In this document: one piece after another, positions 8,717 to 17,612 of the stretch | Numbering within the stretch: the stretch's first letter is position 1 | Layout: the number at the start of each line of letters is the position of its first letter | The notes under the pieces: generated by a model | What the model was told of the DNA's origin: nothing | Databases searched by the model: none | What the model saw: the letters and a program-made list of their open reading frames with translations, nothing else | Assembly: GCF_000375425.1 (NCBI RefSeq) | Contig: NZ_AQXG01000004.1 | Coordinates: 101,651-165,650, forward strand | DNA: 64,000 nucleotides | From: Gracilimonas tropica DSM 19535 | Lineage (GTDB): Bacteria; Bacteroidota; Rhodothermia; Balneolales; Balneolaceae | Reading direction: 5' to 3' | Program-made: the position numbers and the translations under genes

Positions 8717-9901
8717 CTATCCAAACATATCTTTCATGCGGGAGAAGAAATTCTTCGCGTTGTCATCAGCATTGGAGGCATCAAAATTTTCTGAGCCTTT
8801 AAGTGATTCAATTGCCTTTTTCTCAGAGTCCGACAGGTTCTCAGGTATATACACATTTAACCGAACGTATTGATCGCCTTCACCTGTATTATTTAATCCT
8901 TTGATTCCCCTGCCACGCATTCTTAGCATTTTGCCGGGTTGGGTTCCCGGGTCAATTTTAAGCTTGGCTTTGCCTTTCAGAGTAGGAACCTGAACTTCGG
9001 TTCCAAGAATAGCATCAGGGAGACTTAGCGTCAGGTTGTAGTAGATATTATTCCCATCACGCTGAAAATGTTCGTGCTCTTTTTCTTCGATCAGAACAAT
9101 TAAATCGCCTGCAGAACCTCCGCGACGACCGGCATTACCTTGCCCTCTGAGGGTGATGTAATTTCCATTGGAAACACCCGATGGAATATTAACCTTAATG
9201 GTTTCTTCGCCTTTTACCCGGCCTTCTCCGTTACACTTGGTGCATTTATTCTTGATGATGCGGCCATCGCCATTACAAGTAGGACAGGCCTGCACATTTA
9301 CCATCTGTCCAAGCATAGTACGAGTAACCTGGCGGACTTCCCCCATTCCATTACAAGTAGAGCAAGTTTCAAAATCGGAATTTGTTTCAGCTCCGGTACC
9401 ACCGCACTTATCGCACTTTATCTGTTTTTTGATCTTGAGTTTTTTCTCTGCTCCAAATGCGATCTCTTCCAGGGTTAACGGCATGCGGATCTTCATATCC
9501 GAGCCGGGCTGCCCCGGTTCTCTGCTCCTTCGGGAACGTCCTCGCCGCCCTCCGCCAAAAGCTTCTTCACCAAAAAATCCAGACCCAAAGATATCACCAA
9601 AACGGCTAAAAATATCTTCAAAGCCCATGTTGTCGAAGTCGACACCGGCTCCACCGCCAAAGCCACCCTGACCATTTACTCCCTGATGGCCAAACTGATC
9701 GTACCGGGCCCGTTTATCTTTATCTTTGAGGACTTCATACGCCTCAGAAGCTTCCTTGAATTTCTTTTCCGCATCGGCATCTCCCTTGTTACGGTCGGGA
9801 TGAAACTTCATCGCCTTCTTGCGATAGGCTTTTTTTATTTCCGCTTCCGAAGCGCCTTTATCAACGCCCAGTATTTCGTAATAATCTCTTTTAGTAGACA
9901 T
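8717..9901 (-). CDS. dnaJ: Chaperone protein DnaJ
   Basis: 394 residues, typical DnaJ length. Domain order is J domain (residues 1-70 with the HPD motif in [10 protein letters not shown] that stimulates DnaK ATPase), a Gly/Phe-rich linker (about 75-135), the zinc region with four CxxCxGxG repeats ([32 protein letters not shown]) and the C-terminal substrate-binding domains. It acts with DnaK and GrpE in protein folding. It lies 9 nt downstream of grpE on the minus strand, so they are one operon; dnaK is not in the window. No CIRCE element is visible upstream. Confidence 0.98.
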   Translation of the reverse strand: MSTKRDYYEILGVDKGASEAEIKKAYRKKAMKFHPDRNKGDADAEKKFKEASEAYEVLKDKDKRARYDQFGHQGVNGQGGFGGGAGVDFDNMGFEDIFSRFGDIFGSGFFGEEAFGGGRRGRSRRSREPGQPGSDMKIRMPLTLEEIAFGAEKKLKIKKQIKCDKCGGTGAETNSDFETCSTCNGMGEVRQVTRTMLGQMVNVQACPTCNGDGRIIKNKCTKCNGEGRVKGEETIKVNIPSGVSNGNYITLRGQGNAGRRGGSAGDLIVLIEEKEHEHFQRDGNNIYYNLTLSLPDAILGTEVQVPTLKGKAKLKIDPGTQPGKMLRMRGRGIKGLNNTGEGDQYVRLNVYIPENLSDSEKKAIESLKGSENFDASNADDNAKNFFSRMKDMFG

Positions 9902-9910
9902 AAATTTGGT

Positions 9911-10495
9911 TTACTCGCTTACAATTACTTTTGCATGTCGGATTGTCCTGTTTCCGATCTTGTAGCCACTTTCCAGCACTTGCAACACCACATCGCTGCC
10001 GGTTTCCTCATCCGGAGCCGGTTGTTTCATCATGGCATCATGGAGGTTAACATCAAAAGGAACACCGGTCTCATCGATGCGCTGAACTCCGTGCTTTTCA
10101 AGAACACTTTTGAATTTTTCGGCCACCAGTTGCACCCCTTCAAGAAAGCTATTTTCGATCTTGGATTCCTCAGCGGCTTTCAGGGTTCTAATGAGATCGT
10201 CTGCAATGGGCATGAAATCTTCCAAAGCACCTGCTTTGGCTTCCTCAAACAACTGCACTCGCTCTCTTTTAACTCTTTTGCGAACATTTTCCAGTTCCGC
10301 AGCTTTTCTCAACAAGCTGTCTTTAGTAGAAGTCAGTTCTTGTTCGAGTTCTTGTATCTTGAGGTCTCTTTCGTCCTTTTCAGCTTCTTTTTCTATTTCT
10401 TCCTGTGTAACATCCTGCTCAGCAGATGATTTCTCTTTAACATCAGCCTGTTGCTGAGTTTTTGCTTCTTCTTCCTGAATACGTTCTTTACTCAT
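9911..10495 (-). CDS. grpE: Nucleotide exchange factor GrpE
   Basis: 194 residues. A charged, Gln/Glu/Lys-rich N-terminus (about residues 1-50) leads into the long coiled coil (LKIQELEQELTSTKDSLLR..AAELENVRKRVKRE) and the C-terminal beta domain, with the family pattern GVPFDVNLHDAMM and VLQVLESGYKIGNRTIRHAKVIV. GrpE promotes ADP release from DnaK. It is the first gene of the grpE-dnaJ pair. The TAACTTTG on the minus strand at 10587-10594 could be its -7 box, but no good -33 element is seen. Confidence 0.97.
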   Translation of the reverse strand: MSKERIQEEEAKTQQQADVKEKSSAEQDVTQEEIEKEAEKDERDLKIQELEQELTSTKDSLLRKAAELENVRKRVKRERVQLFEEAKAGALEDFMPIADDLIRTLKAAEESKIENSFLEGVQLVAEKFKSVLEKHGVQRIDETGVPFDVNLHDAMMKQPAPDEETGSDVVLQVLESGYKIGNRTIRHAKVIVSE

Positions 10496-10625
10496 GTAAG
10501 CTTTGTGTGGGTATTAAGATTTTCGTCTGTTTCGCATTGGTTGAAGCAAATAGCATGCCATCAGTTTGCTGAACCAACCGAAATGACAAAGTTACTTTTT
10601 TCTGACAAAACCTTTGGTACCTGAC

Positions 10626-10662
10626 ATAAAAAAACCCTGCATACTGTTAGTTATGCAGGGTT
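10626..10662 (-). terminator. Intrinsic terminator of the TonB receptor/SGNH operon
   Basis: Stem AACCCTGCAT (10633-10642) with ATGCAGGGTT (10653-10662), followed on the minus strand by a T run. It lies 34 nt past the stop of the SGNH lipoprotein gene. Confidence 0.85.
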
Positions 10663-10696
10663 AAGATTTAGTTTTTAATTATCAGTGCTTTGACTT

Positions 10697-12349
10697 TCAG
10701 CTTCCTCCCTGCTGACTCACGCAATCCCCTGCACAAACCTGAACACTTGGTAGATTCAAGACATTAAGTTCAGGAAGCGAAGCTCCAAAAGTACTTTCAA
10801 TAGTTTCTAAGACATCATTTACTAACAATGCATTACCCCTTTGATTAGGGTGAATCCCATCTGTGGAAAAAACACCATTAGGACTAAAATCGGGAGCTAA
10901 TGAAGTTCCAGATACCCTAACACCAAGTACTCCATCACTTAACCCAAATAGGTCAGCAAAAGTACCGGTTGCAGCATTTGTACTATGAAAAGCTATTCGG
11001 GTTGAATTAGCATTGGCTCCCTGTACTATTTGTTGCATGATTCCATTGAGTGTTTGACGACGGGTTTCAATTTCAACAATCTCATCAACTGTAAGTGTGT
11101 ACTCGTCACCCAGGGGAACAACAACACCGATCTGAGACTGAGGATTGTTAGGATCAGCTAAAGTTCCTAAAACAGAACCTGCAGAAAGTAGTACCAACTC
11201 ATCTCCAACCTGCGTATCTCCCATCATAGGTCGTGCTTGCTCATAGGGTACCAATGCGGCACGTTGCTGAGCAGTAATAGCACCTGCTTGTTCCAATTGG
11301 TCAAATTTTGGACCTAGGTCTTCAAGATTATCATCAATGATAAGAATTGGATTTGCACCGGCTTCATAGTTTACTTTTCGCATGGCTGCATCATCAGCAT
11401 CATGCCCCAAATTAGCTACAATTGCATCCAAAGCAGCATTGAAACCTGCAAATCCCTGGTTCAAGGCCCCAGCTGTTTGTTCATCCAAAAAAATTTGATC
11501 GTAAGAAACGGCTCTGAAGTATGGTATCGCCAATATTGGCGGAATATCAAGTACGACACCTTTCAGATCAGGAACTTGCATTAAGCTGTTGATCACAGCG
11601 CTGAACCGAGTTTGATAATCAGCTGTGGAAGTAAAGATGGCATCGTTGGTTGCTCCGCTGATGGTATAACCTAATACATCGTTATTACCGATCCACAAAG
11701 AAAAGAAGGTAGGTTCTGCACTGATTGCATCTTGTAAGATTGTGGATCCGGTTTGTCCATCTTGACTTGGGTTACTTGCAAAACGTGCATAAAATGGACT
11801 ATAAGCCGGGTTTTGAGGAGAATTCGGTCCACCTGTAGCTGGAGTCAATAATTGGCCTACTTGTATACCCGGTACTCCAAAGTTATTCAAATCAGCGGTA
11901 GTCCCGGAATAGGGTGAAATCGGATCCCCATTTATTACCGGTGATGGTCCGGGAATGTTTGTATCCAGTTTAAACCTACCCAATACTCCTAATTGGGAGT
12001 TTGGATTTTCAACAGCGGTATTGAAGCCATTTTCAGAGTTAATGTCTGGTTGATTGAAACTGTCGGTTCCGCCAACCACTTCAAATTGAGAATTCATTAA
12101 AGCTGCAATAGAATTTTGCTGCCCCGCGTCATAAAGTGCCGCATCCATATAGCCAGCCGTAAGAGAGTTACCAATGGCCACATAATTACTCAGATCAGCT
12201 TCACCTGCAGTATAATTAGCCGAAGGTGGTTCTGGTAATGGATTATTCGCAAGACGATCATCAATCAATGATTGTTCCTGTCCTTCACAACCCGTGAAAA
12301 CCACGGCTGTTAATAAAAGTAGTTTTGATAGTTTTTTTAAGCGTTTCAT
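10697..12349 (-). CDS. SGNH/GDSL-type hydrolase lipoprotein paired with TonB receptor
   Basis: 550 residues. Type II signal peptide with lipobox VFTGC (Cys21), so a lipoprotein, probably outer-membrane. The block I motif is present as YVAIGNSLTAGY (Asn in place of the Asp of GDS), with the block III-like IGNNDVLGY and the C-terminal DGIHPNQRG catalytic Asp-His. It is 19 nt downstream of the TonB-dependent receptor gene and shares its terminator. In place of a SusD-like partner the receptor is paired with this esterase-like lipoprotein, suggesting that an esterified or acylated ligand is processed at the surface (inference). The C-terminal Cys-rich end (QVCAGDCVSQQGGS) is unusual. Confidence 0.85.
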   Translation of the reverse strand: MKRLKKLSKLLLLTAVVFTGCEGQEQSLIDDRLANNPLPEPPSANYTAGEADLSNYVAIGNSLTAGYMDAALYDAGQQNSIAALMNSQFEVVGGTDSFNQPDINSENGFNTAVENPNSQLGVLGRFKLDTNIPGPSPVINGDPISPYSGTTADLNNFGVPGIQVGQLLTPATGGPNSPQNPAYSPFYARFASNPSQDGQTGSTILQDAISAEPTFFSLWIGNNDVLGYTISGATNDAIFTSTADYQTRFSAVINSLMQVPDLKGVVLDIPPILAIPYFRAVSYDQIFLDEQTAGALNQGFAGFNAALDAIVANLGHDADDAAMRKVNYEAGANPILIIDDNLEDLGPKFDQLEQAGAITAQQRAALVPYEQARPMMGDTQVGDELVLLSAGSVLGTLADPNNPQSQIGVVVPLGDEYTLTVDEIVEIETRRQTLNGIMQQIVQGANANSTRIAFHSTNAATGTFADLFGLSDGVLGVRVSGTSLAPDFSPNGVFSTDGIHPNQRGNALLVNDVLETIESTFGASLPELNVLNLPSVQVCAGDCVSQQGGS

Positions 12350-12368
12350 AATAAAATCTCTTTTTAAA

Positions 12369-15260
12369 TTAGTTCAGGAATTGATCGAATGTGATAGAGA
12401 AGTAATAGATCGCCCCCATCTTAGGATTACCGAAAGAAGTTGTGTATCGCTCATTCAATACGTTACTTCCACCAACTTTCAAGATTGTATTGTAATTAGA
12501 CAGTTTGTAGCTAAACTGGGCATCCAAAGTCCCAAAAGCAGGTACTACAGCTGATCCAAATGAAGATTCCCATAACATGGCATCTTGCCATCTATAGGTA
12601 GCATTGAAACCGAGATTTTCTATGATACTTCTATTTTCCAGTTTCACATTATATCTCCATTCCGGAGTGTTGTAACTGGCACGAAATCCTTGTGCTATTA
12701 AGTCATCTTGATCGAGCAGTTTATTGTAAGTCACATTACCTCCAATCAAAAAGCCCTTTGGAAGTGAATATTCAAGATTAAGGCCCCATCCGTGTGAATT
12801 TACATTCCCATCTGCATTCACGTCAAAACCATATTCTTGAGTAAGAACACCTCCATTAATGATCGCATCTTTTCCGGCATCACTGTCAGCATCGAATGAG
12901 CCCGGGTCGTTGGTCAGTCCATTTGGCACACCTTGTACAAATTGGATTTCTGCGATAAAATCTCTGTAGGAACTGTAATAGTAGTAAGCATCCACCATTA
13001 ATTTATCCCAAAGAAAGGCTTTATACCCTACTTCATAGGTTTGGATCTTCTCCGTATCGAACTCTTCAAAAGCTACGGCTTCCAAAGCGGCGCGTGCTTG
13101 AGCTGCAGACCCTCCGGATGCTGCTATTTGTTGCGCTTCCTGCACGCTCTGAGCAGTGTATACTGTATTAGTCTCAAATCTGTAACGATCTACCAAAGTT
13201 TGATTACTTCCGATCAGCAACCGGCTTACTACATCAAGATTTATAAATTGATCTTGCGTAGTTGGTACCCGGAAACCGGTTTGATAAGAAGCTCGGATAT
13301 TATGCTGATCCGCGATCGTAAAAGTAGCGGAAGCCCGAGGGGAAAACTGTCCGTCAAAATATTCATTTTTATCGTAACGAATAGATCCTTGAAGATTAAT
13401 CTGATCCTCTAAAAGACTCTTACTAGCCTGTACATAGGCTCCCCATTCATTGATGTTAAATTCCTCTTGATTCGTTACATCTTCATAAGCAAAAAGTGTT
13501 CCTTCAGAATTCAAATCATATAATCTATAATTGGCCCCTGCTATTAACTCAACCGTTGAGGGGTCGATTATATTTGAGAAGTTATACATACCTTCAGCAT
13601 GGTAAAGGTCAGATTTATCAAGAAATAATGCCCCACCATCAGCCAGAGAAAGAGCTCTCAAACGATCCACTTCATTTTCGAATCCATCGGTACCCGGCAA
13701 ATACTGTTGTTGGTTGGCTGTAGCAACCTGATCAGCCTGCTGATGAGCTTCTTCAATTGTAGCTCCTTGTGTTCGTGCATTTGCAAAAGCCTGAAAATAA
13801 GGAGTGATATAGGCCTTTTGATTAACCCTTGTAGCAACTGTATTAGCTGCATAGGTATTACCGGCATCTTCCTGCGTAGTGTAAGCCCTCAGGAAGAAGT
13901 TAGGATTTCGGAGCTCGAGTTTAGCAGTCCAGATATTGAAATCATCTAGCACAAAGCGATCGTTTGCTGTATAAACTGTGCTCCCAAATCCGATATTATA
14001 TTGCCCAAGAACTTCGTAATTATCATTGATACGGTAATGAAGAGCAGTTCCCAGTTTTAAACTCTCTGTAGTATTATCAACAAATTCTGACTCTCTGAAA
14101 CCCGGGGCAGAAAAAGCACCTGCGGCACCATCCGGTAACAAGCTTCGAATTGCCGATATCTGAGCAGCCTGAGCCTGTTCTTCCGGAGTAGCTCCCGGCC
14201 GCTGACCAGCAGATATTACACCATCAGCGATGCCACCTATGGTAAGGATATCATCACCATAAATATTTACTCCATTAAAAACACGGCGATCTCCTCTTGG
14301 ATAATCACCCCGCTCAACAATTCCGCTTTGGTCCCTGTAATCCTGTGCTACAAAATCCTGAGCTCTCAGATATGATGCTGTTACTTTGTAAGCAAATTTA
14401 TTGTTGACCGAATTTCCGTAACGGAAGTCATAACTTTGGTAGAGTGAGGGGTCTTCAACTTCGCTGTCAATATGGTTTACGCCTTGCTTGATGCTAAATG
14501 AAAGTCCTTGATAATCAAAAGGACTTTTACTGTTCATCAACAAAATACCATTTAGAGCATTTGGACCATACAGTGCTGAAGCTGAACCAGGAATTAATTC
14601 TACACTTTCAAGATCCAGTTCCGAGATTCCCACAATGTTACCAACAGAAAAATTCAAACCCGGAGCCTGATTATCAATACCATCTATTAATTGTACAAAT
14701 CGGGTGTTCCCATTAGCTCCAAATCCACGAGTATTTATCGACTTAAAAGTTAAGCTTTGTGTACTGAAATCTACACCCTGAAGGTTAGAAATAGCATCAT
14801 AAAAAGAAGGGGAAGCAGCAGTTTGAATATCTAACACATCCATCTTTTCAATGGATACAGGTGACTTCAAAATACTTTCTTCAACCCTCGATGCCGAAAC
14901 AACAAAATCTCCTCCTGAAATCAACTCCTCCTCTAATACGATCTCAAGGTCCTCCACAACTGATTCCGTAATTTCTACCCGTTTGGCTTTAAATCCAACA
15001 ATAGAAACCAATAGTGTAAAAGGCGGATCTTGTTGAACAGTAAGACTAAAAGTTCCATCCGGCTGGGTGGCAGTACCAATTACTCTACCCTCCACACGGA
15101 TGTTAACACCCGCCAAAGGTTCACCGTTAACATCGGTAACGATTCCGGAAATTTCTGTTTCATCCTCAAGGGGAGTTGATGTATGAGCATATCCTAAAGT
15201 GCTCATACATAAGCTGAGTACTAACCCAACTTTTAGTACCTTCTGTATCATTTTATGCAT
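12369..15260 (-). CDS. TonB-dependent outer membrane receptor with CarboxypepD_reg-like domain
   Basis: 963 residues. Signal peptide (to about residue 26), then a carboxypeptidase-regulatory-like domain (about 35-115: ISGIVTDVNGEPLAGVNIRVEG), a plug domain (about 125-240: SRVEESILKSPVSIEKMDVLDI..VQLIDGIDNQ) and a 22-strand-type beta-barrel ending in a terminal aromatic strand (YYFSITFDQFLN). It imports a ligand across the outer membrane using TonB energy. The linked lipoprotein is an SGNH hydrolase rather than SusD, so the substrate is not obviously a glycan. A LacI/CcpA-type operator match sits 126 nt upstream, between this gene and the divergent SGNH operon. Confidence 0.92.
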   Translation of the reverse strand: MHKMIQKVLKVGLVLSLCMSTLGYAHTSTPLEDETEISGIVTDVNGEPLAGVNIRVEGRVIGTATQPDGTFSLTVQQDPPFTLLVSIVGFKAKRVEITESVVEDLEIVLEEELISGGDFVVSASRVEESILKSPVSIEKMDVLDIQTAASPSFYDAISNLQGVDFSTQSLTFKSINTRGFGANGNTRFVQLIDGIDNQAPGLNFSVGNIVGISELDLESVELIPGSASALYGPNALNGILLMNSKSPFDYQGLSFSIKQGVNHIDSEVEDPSLYQSYDFRYGNSVNNKFAYKVTASYLRAQDFVAQDYRDQSGIVERGDYPRGDRRVFNGVNIYGDDILTIGGIADGVISAGQRPGATPEEQAQAAQISAIRSLLPDGAAGAFSAPGFRESEFVDNTTESLKLGTALHYRINDNYEVLGQYNIGFGSTVYTANDRFVLDDFNIWTAKLELRNPNFFLRAYTTQEDAGNTYAANTVATRVNQKAYITPYFQAFANARTQGATIEEAHQQADQVATANQQQYLPGTDGFENEVDRLRALSLADGGALFLDKSDLYHAEGMYNFSNIIDPSTVELIAGANYRLYDLNSEGTLFAYEDVTNQEEFNINEWGAYVQASKSLLEDQINLQGSIRYDKNEYFDGQFSPRASATFTIADQHNIRASYQTGFRVPTTQDQFINLDVVSRLLIGSNQTLVDRYRFETNTVYTAQSVQEAQQIAASGGSAAQARAALEAVAFEEFDTEKIQTYEVGYKAFLWDKLMVDAYYYYSSYRDFIAEIQFVQGVPNGLTNDPGSFDADSDAGKDAIINGGVLTQEYGFDVNADGNVNSHGWGLNLEYSLPKGFLIGGNVTYNKLLDQDDLIAQGFRASYNTPEWRYNVKLENRSIIENLGFNATYRWQDAMLWESSFGSAVVPAFGTLDAQFSYKLSNYNTILKVGGSNVLNERYTTSFGNPKMGAIYYFSITFDQFLN

Positions 15261-15385
15261 AACAAGATTGTTTAGGTTAAACTTTAAATAGCAAACCCAC
15301 CGGTTTTAGTCCGACGGAAGCAGTTGTTTTATATGCGTAGCCTGTATTATTTATTAACCAAATAAACGTGTGTTTTGGGGATAAA

Positions 15386-15399
15386 TGCAAGCGCTTCCA
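15386..15399. promoter_or_regulatory. LacI/CcpA-type operator match between divergent units
   Basis: TGCAAGCGCTTCCA fits the catabolite responsive element consensus TGNAANCGNTNNCA at every position, with the perfect core AAGCGCTT. It lies between the divergent TonB receptor operon and the SGNH operon (213-nt gap). The regulator is not encoded in the window. Confidence 0.5.
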
Positions 15400-15473
15400 T
15401 TATTTTAATTATGCATATTTTGGATTGAAACTGTATCCTTTCATTTTTACTTAATCTGAACAATCGTAAATCA

Positions 15474-16190
15474 ATGAAGCTTTACAATTATTTTTCACCC
15501 TCTGTTTTAGCAAGTCTTATTATATGTATTATTTCGGCCTGTTCGCCTGCTTCCCAAAAAGATCAGTCCAATTCACCAGATCCGGTCCGATATCTCGCAT
15601 TGGGAGATTCTTATACCATTGGAACCGGTATTGATACGGTGAGAAATTATCCCAATCAGCTTGCTGACTCCCTGGAAATGAGAGGATATGTTATAGACTC
15701 AACGGCCGTTATTGCAACAAACGGCTGGACGACCGGCGACCTCAAAAAAGGCATCAAAGCTTCAAACCCGGACTCATCCTACGACATTGTTTCTTTGTTA
15801 ATTGGAGTAAACAATCAATATCAGGGGCTGGAGTTGGATCTATACAAGGTTGAATTTCGTCAACTTTTAGAACAAGCCATTGCTTTTGCAGGCGCAGACA
15901 CTTCAAATGTTTGGGTCATTTCCATTCCTAATTATGGGGTAACGCCATTTGGGCAATCCAGAAATCCGGTTGTGATACGGCAGGAGTTGCAGGTGTACAA
16001 CGATATTGCCCGTGATATTTCCGCTGAATACAACATCCCATTTGTGAATGTAACTCCCATCTCAGAACTTGCTGCTGATGACAGTACCCTCATAGCCCCG
16101 GATGACCTTCACCCTTCTGCCAGAATGTATGCCCTGTGGGTGAAAGAAATATTGCCAACGGTGACTCAAATCCTTGATCAAAATGACTGA
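15474..16190 (+). CDS. SGNH/GDSL hydrolase lipoprotein
   Basis: 238 residues. Lipoprotein signal peptide with Cys23 (lipobox IISAC). Block I is LALGDSYTIGTG with the nucleophile Ser46; block III is IGVNNQYQG; the C-terminal Asp-His pair is DDLHPSARMY. It is probably a lipid-anchored esterase or acyl hydrolase of the cell envelope. Its stop codon overlaps the ATG of the next gene (ATGACTGA), so it is translationally coupled to the membrane protein downstream. It diverges from the TonB receptor operon, which also carries an SGNH lipoprotein. Confidence 0.9.
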   Translation: MKLYNYFSPSVLASLIICIISACSPASQKDQSNSPDPVRYLALGDSYTIGTGIDTVRNYPNQLADSLEMRGYVIDSTAVIATNGWTTGDLKKGIKASNPDSSYDIVSLLIGVNNQYQGLELDLYKVEFRQLLEQAIAFAGADTSNVWVISIPNYGVTPFGQSRNPVVIRQELQVYNDIARDISAEYNIPFVNVTPISELAADDSTLIAPDDLHPSARMYALWVKEILPTVTQILDQND

Positions 16191-16800
16191 ATTTGACCTT
16201 CTGAAGATCGGCTCGAAAAAAGATCCGCTTACCGGCAGAGTGTCCTTTACGGAATCTATTCAATTCAAAATATCCATGGGAATTGTTGTGGCTGCAATCC
16301 TCAGTATATCCACTCTTACCCTTCTGGATTTTGATGTCCCCGAATGGGCGAATTTCTTTATTTCTATGGGTACTGTTCTTGGATACAGTTTTGCCTTTAT
16401 CGCCCTCTTTTTTAGTAGAAATGCCGGATCTGTGAAGATTGACCATGACAAAATTAGCATCACCCCAAAGAAAAATAAAGACGCCTTCCCTAGTTCCCCT
16501 ATCAATCTGAACGAAAATTCTAAAATCCGACTGAGTGTGATTCAAGCAACTCGGTTTCCCGTTCACAGAACACTGCTTCATGTTGAGATTTTGGGTATTG
16601 AAGATCCTTTAGATTTTGGAATAGTTTTGAGAAATAAAAAGAAACATCAGCAATATTATGAAGTATTAGAGAGTTGGTACAGAGCAGGTTACGAGATCAG
16701 AGAATTTGATCAACTGGGTAGCCGCGTTTTCAAGTTAAATCAAGGAAAAAATTATGCAGACGTTCAAAAAATCAAACAAGAGTATGGAATTGAGTGGTAA
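16183..16800 (+). CDS. Conserved membrane protein of unknown function
   Basis: 205 residues from the ATG at 16183, chosen because it overlaps the previous stop as ATGACTGA; a TTG three codons earlier is possible. Two hydrophobic segments (about residues 30-48, GIVVAAILSISTLTLLDF, and 55-75, WANFFISMGTVLGYSFAFIAL) suggest an inner-membrane hairpin, followed by a soluble part with mixed alpha/beta character. No family is recognised. It is in the middle of a three-gene run (SGNH lipoprotein, this, SIMPL protein) with overlapping ends. Confidence 0.75.
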   Translation: MTEFDLLKIGSKKDPLTGRVSFTESIQFKISMGIVVAAILSISTLTLLDFDVPEWANFFISMGTVLGYSFAFIALFFSRNAGSVKIDHDKISITPKKNKDAFPSSPINLNENSKIRLSVIQATRFPVHRTLLHVEILGIEDPLDFGIVLRNKKKHQQYYEVLESWYRAGYEIREFDQLGSRVFKLNQGKNYADVQKIKQEYGIEW

Positions 16801-17515
16801 TAAGCTGAGCAAAATAACGCTAACTGTCAGTCTTCTTTTTTTCGGGATGAGTTGCACTACACTCGCTCAACAGCCTGTTTCGGAACGGATCATCACCATT
16901 AATATGAGCGCTTCCGAAATGTTGCCTGCAGATTTGATCATTTTTAATGTAAACATCAATGCAGAAGGGAAAACTCCACAGGAAGCATATAAATTGCATC
17001 AAGAGCGTGAATCGCTGCTGGCAAGTGTACTCAAAGATCTTGATATCAAAGAAGAAAATATTGATTACGAACCGGTGCGTATGAATCGTCGCCAGATAAA
17101 TGGAAACCGATACAATACCGAGAACCCCGAGTACATTACCGCAACCAATCAGTCGGTGAGCATTACCTTCGAGGATTTTTCGATGTATGAAAAAATTCAG
17201 CTTACCCTCATCGAAAATGGCTTTGATTCTTTTAACGGGCAGTTTTCCTCTTCCAAGATCGCCGAAGGCAAAGAAAAAGCATTGATCTCGGCCATCGAAG
17301 CTGCCAAAGAACGGGCAGAATTGATCGCCAAAACCTCCGGGGTTGATATCGGCCCGGTATCCAATATTAACTACTCCGATCATTACATCGGCCTGCCTCA
17401 AAAAACATCCAGTTCTATGGAAATGATGTCAGCCGCCCGTGATGCCTCCATGATGGATTTCTCCCAAACGGTAGAAGTACGGGCAAGCGTAAGTATTTCC
17501 TATTTCATTGAGTGA
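16754..17515 (+). CDS. SIMPL-domain (DUF541) exported protein
   Basis: 253 residues. It has an N-terminal signal sequence ending near SCTTLAQ and then the SIMPL/DUF541 fold: ISASEM-like first strand (INMSASEMLPADLIIFNV), DLDIKEENI, the variable middle strand, and AIEAAKERAELIAKTSGV, which is a hallmark of the family. Members are periplasmic or outer-membrane-associated oligomers of unclear function. The ATG at 16754 has an AAGGA eight bases upstream but gives a long n-region; the ATG at 16784 gives a more classical signal peptide. Either way the gene overlaps the previous one. Confidence 0.85.
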   Translation: MQTFKKSNKSMELSGNKLSKITLTVSLLFFGMSCTTLAQQPVSERIITINMSASEMLPADLIIFNVNINAEGKTPQEAYKLHQERESLLASVLKDLDIKEENIDYEPVRMNRRQINGNRYNTENPEYITATNQSVSITFEDFSMYEKIQLTLIENGFDSFNGQFSSSKIAEGKEKALISAIEAAKERAELIAKTSGVDIGPVSNINYSDHYIGLPQKTSSSMEMMSAARDASMMDFSQTVEVRASVSISYFIE

Positions 17516-17610
17516 ATAGTGACATAGTTATGAAGTGATTAAGTGATGAAGTAGCTGTCAGAGATGTTTTATCAGAGGCTTCATCACTCTATTACATAAT
17601 CACTTCATCA
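17510..17610. repeat. Inverted octamer arrays with a short central spacer
   Basis: The left arm (17510-17554: ATGAAGTGATTAAGTGATG and flanks) and the right arm (17579-17610: CTTCATCACT and TAATCACTTCATCA) are inverted and can pair, separated by 24 nt. The pair fills the gap between two convergent stop codons. The unit sequence is the same as that flanking the four-helix-bundle pseudogene at 8176-8714, which makes this look like the same repeat without a gene inside. It could also work as a bidirectional hairpin terminator. Confidence 0.65.
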
Positions 17611-17612
17611 AA

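Noticed and set aside
9140-10457. Long plus-strand open frames opposite dnaJ and grpE
   Set aside because: They are antisense to clear DnaJ and GrpE genes and their translations have no domain-like character.
10496-10625. CIRCE heat-shock operator before grpE
   Set aside because: No TTAGCACTC-N9-GAGTGCTAA pattern is present.
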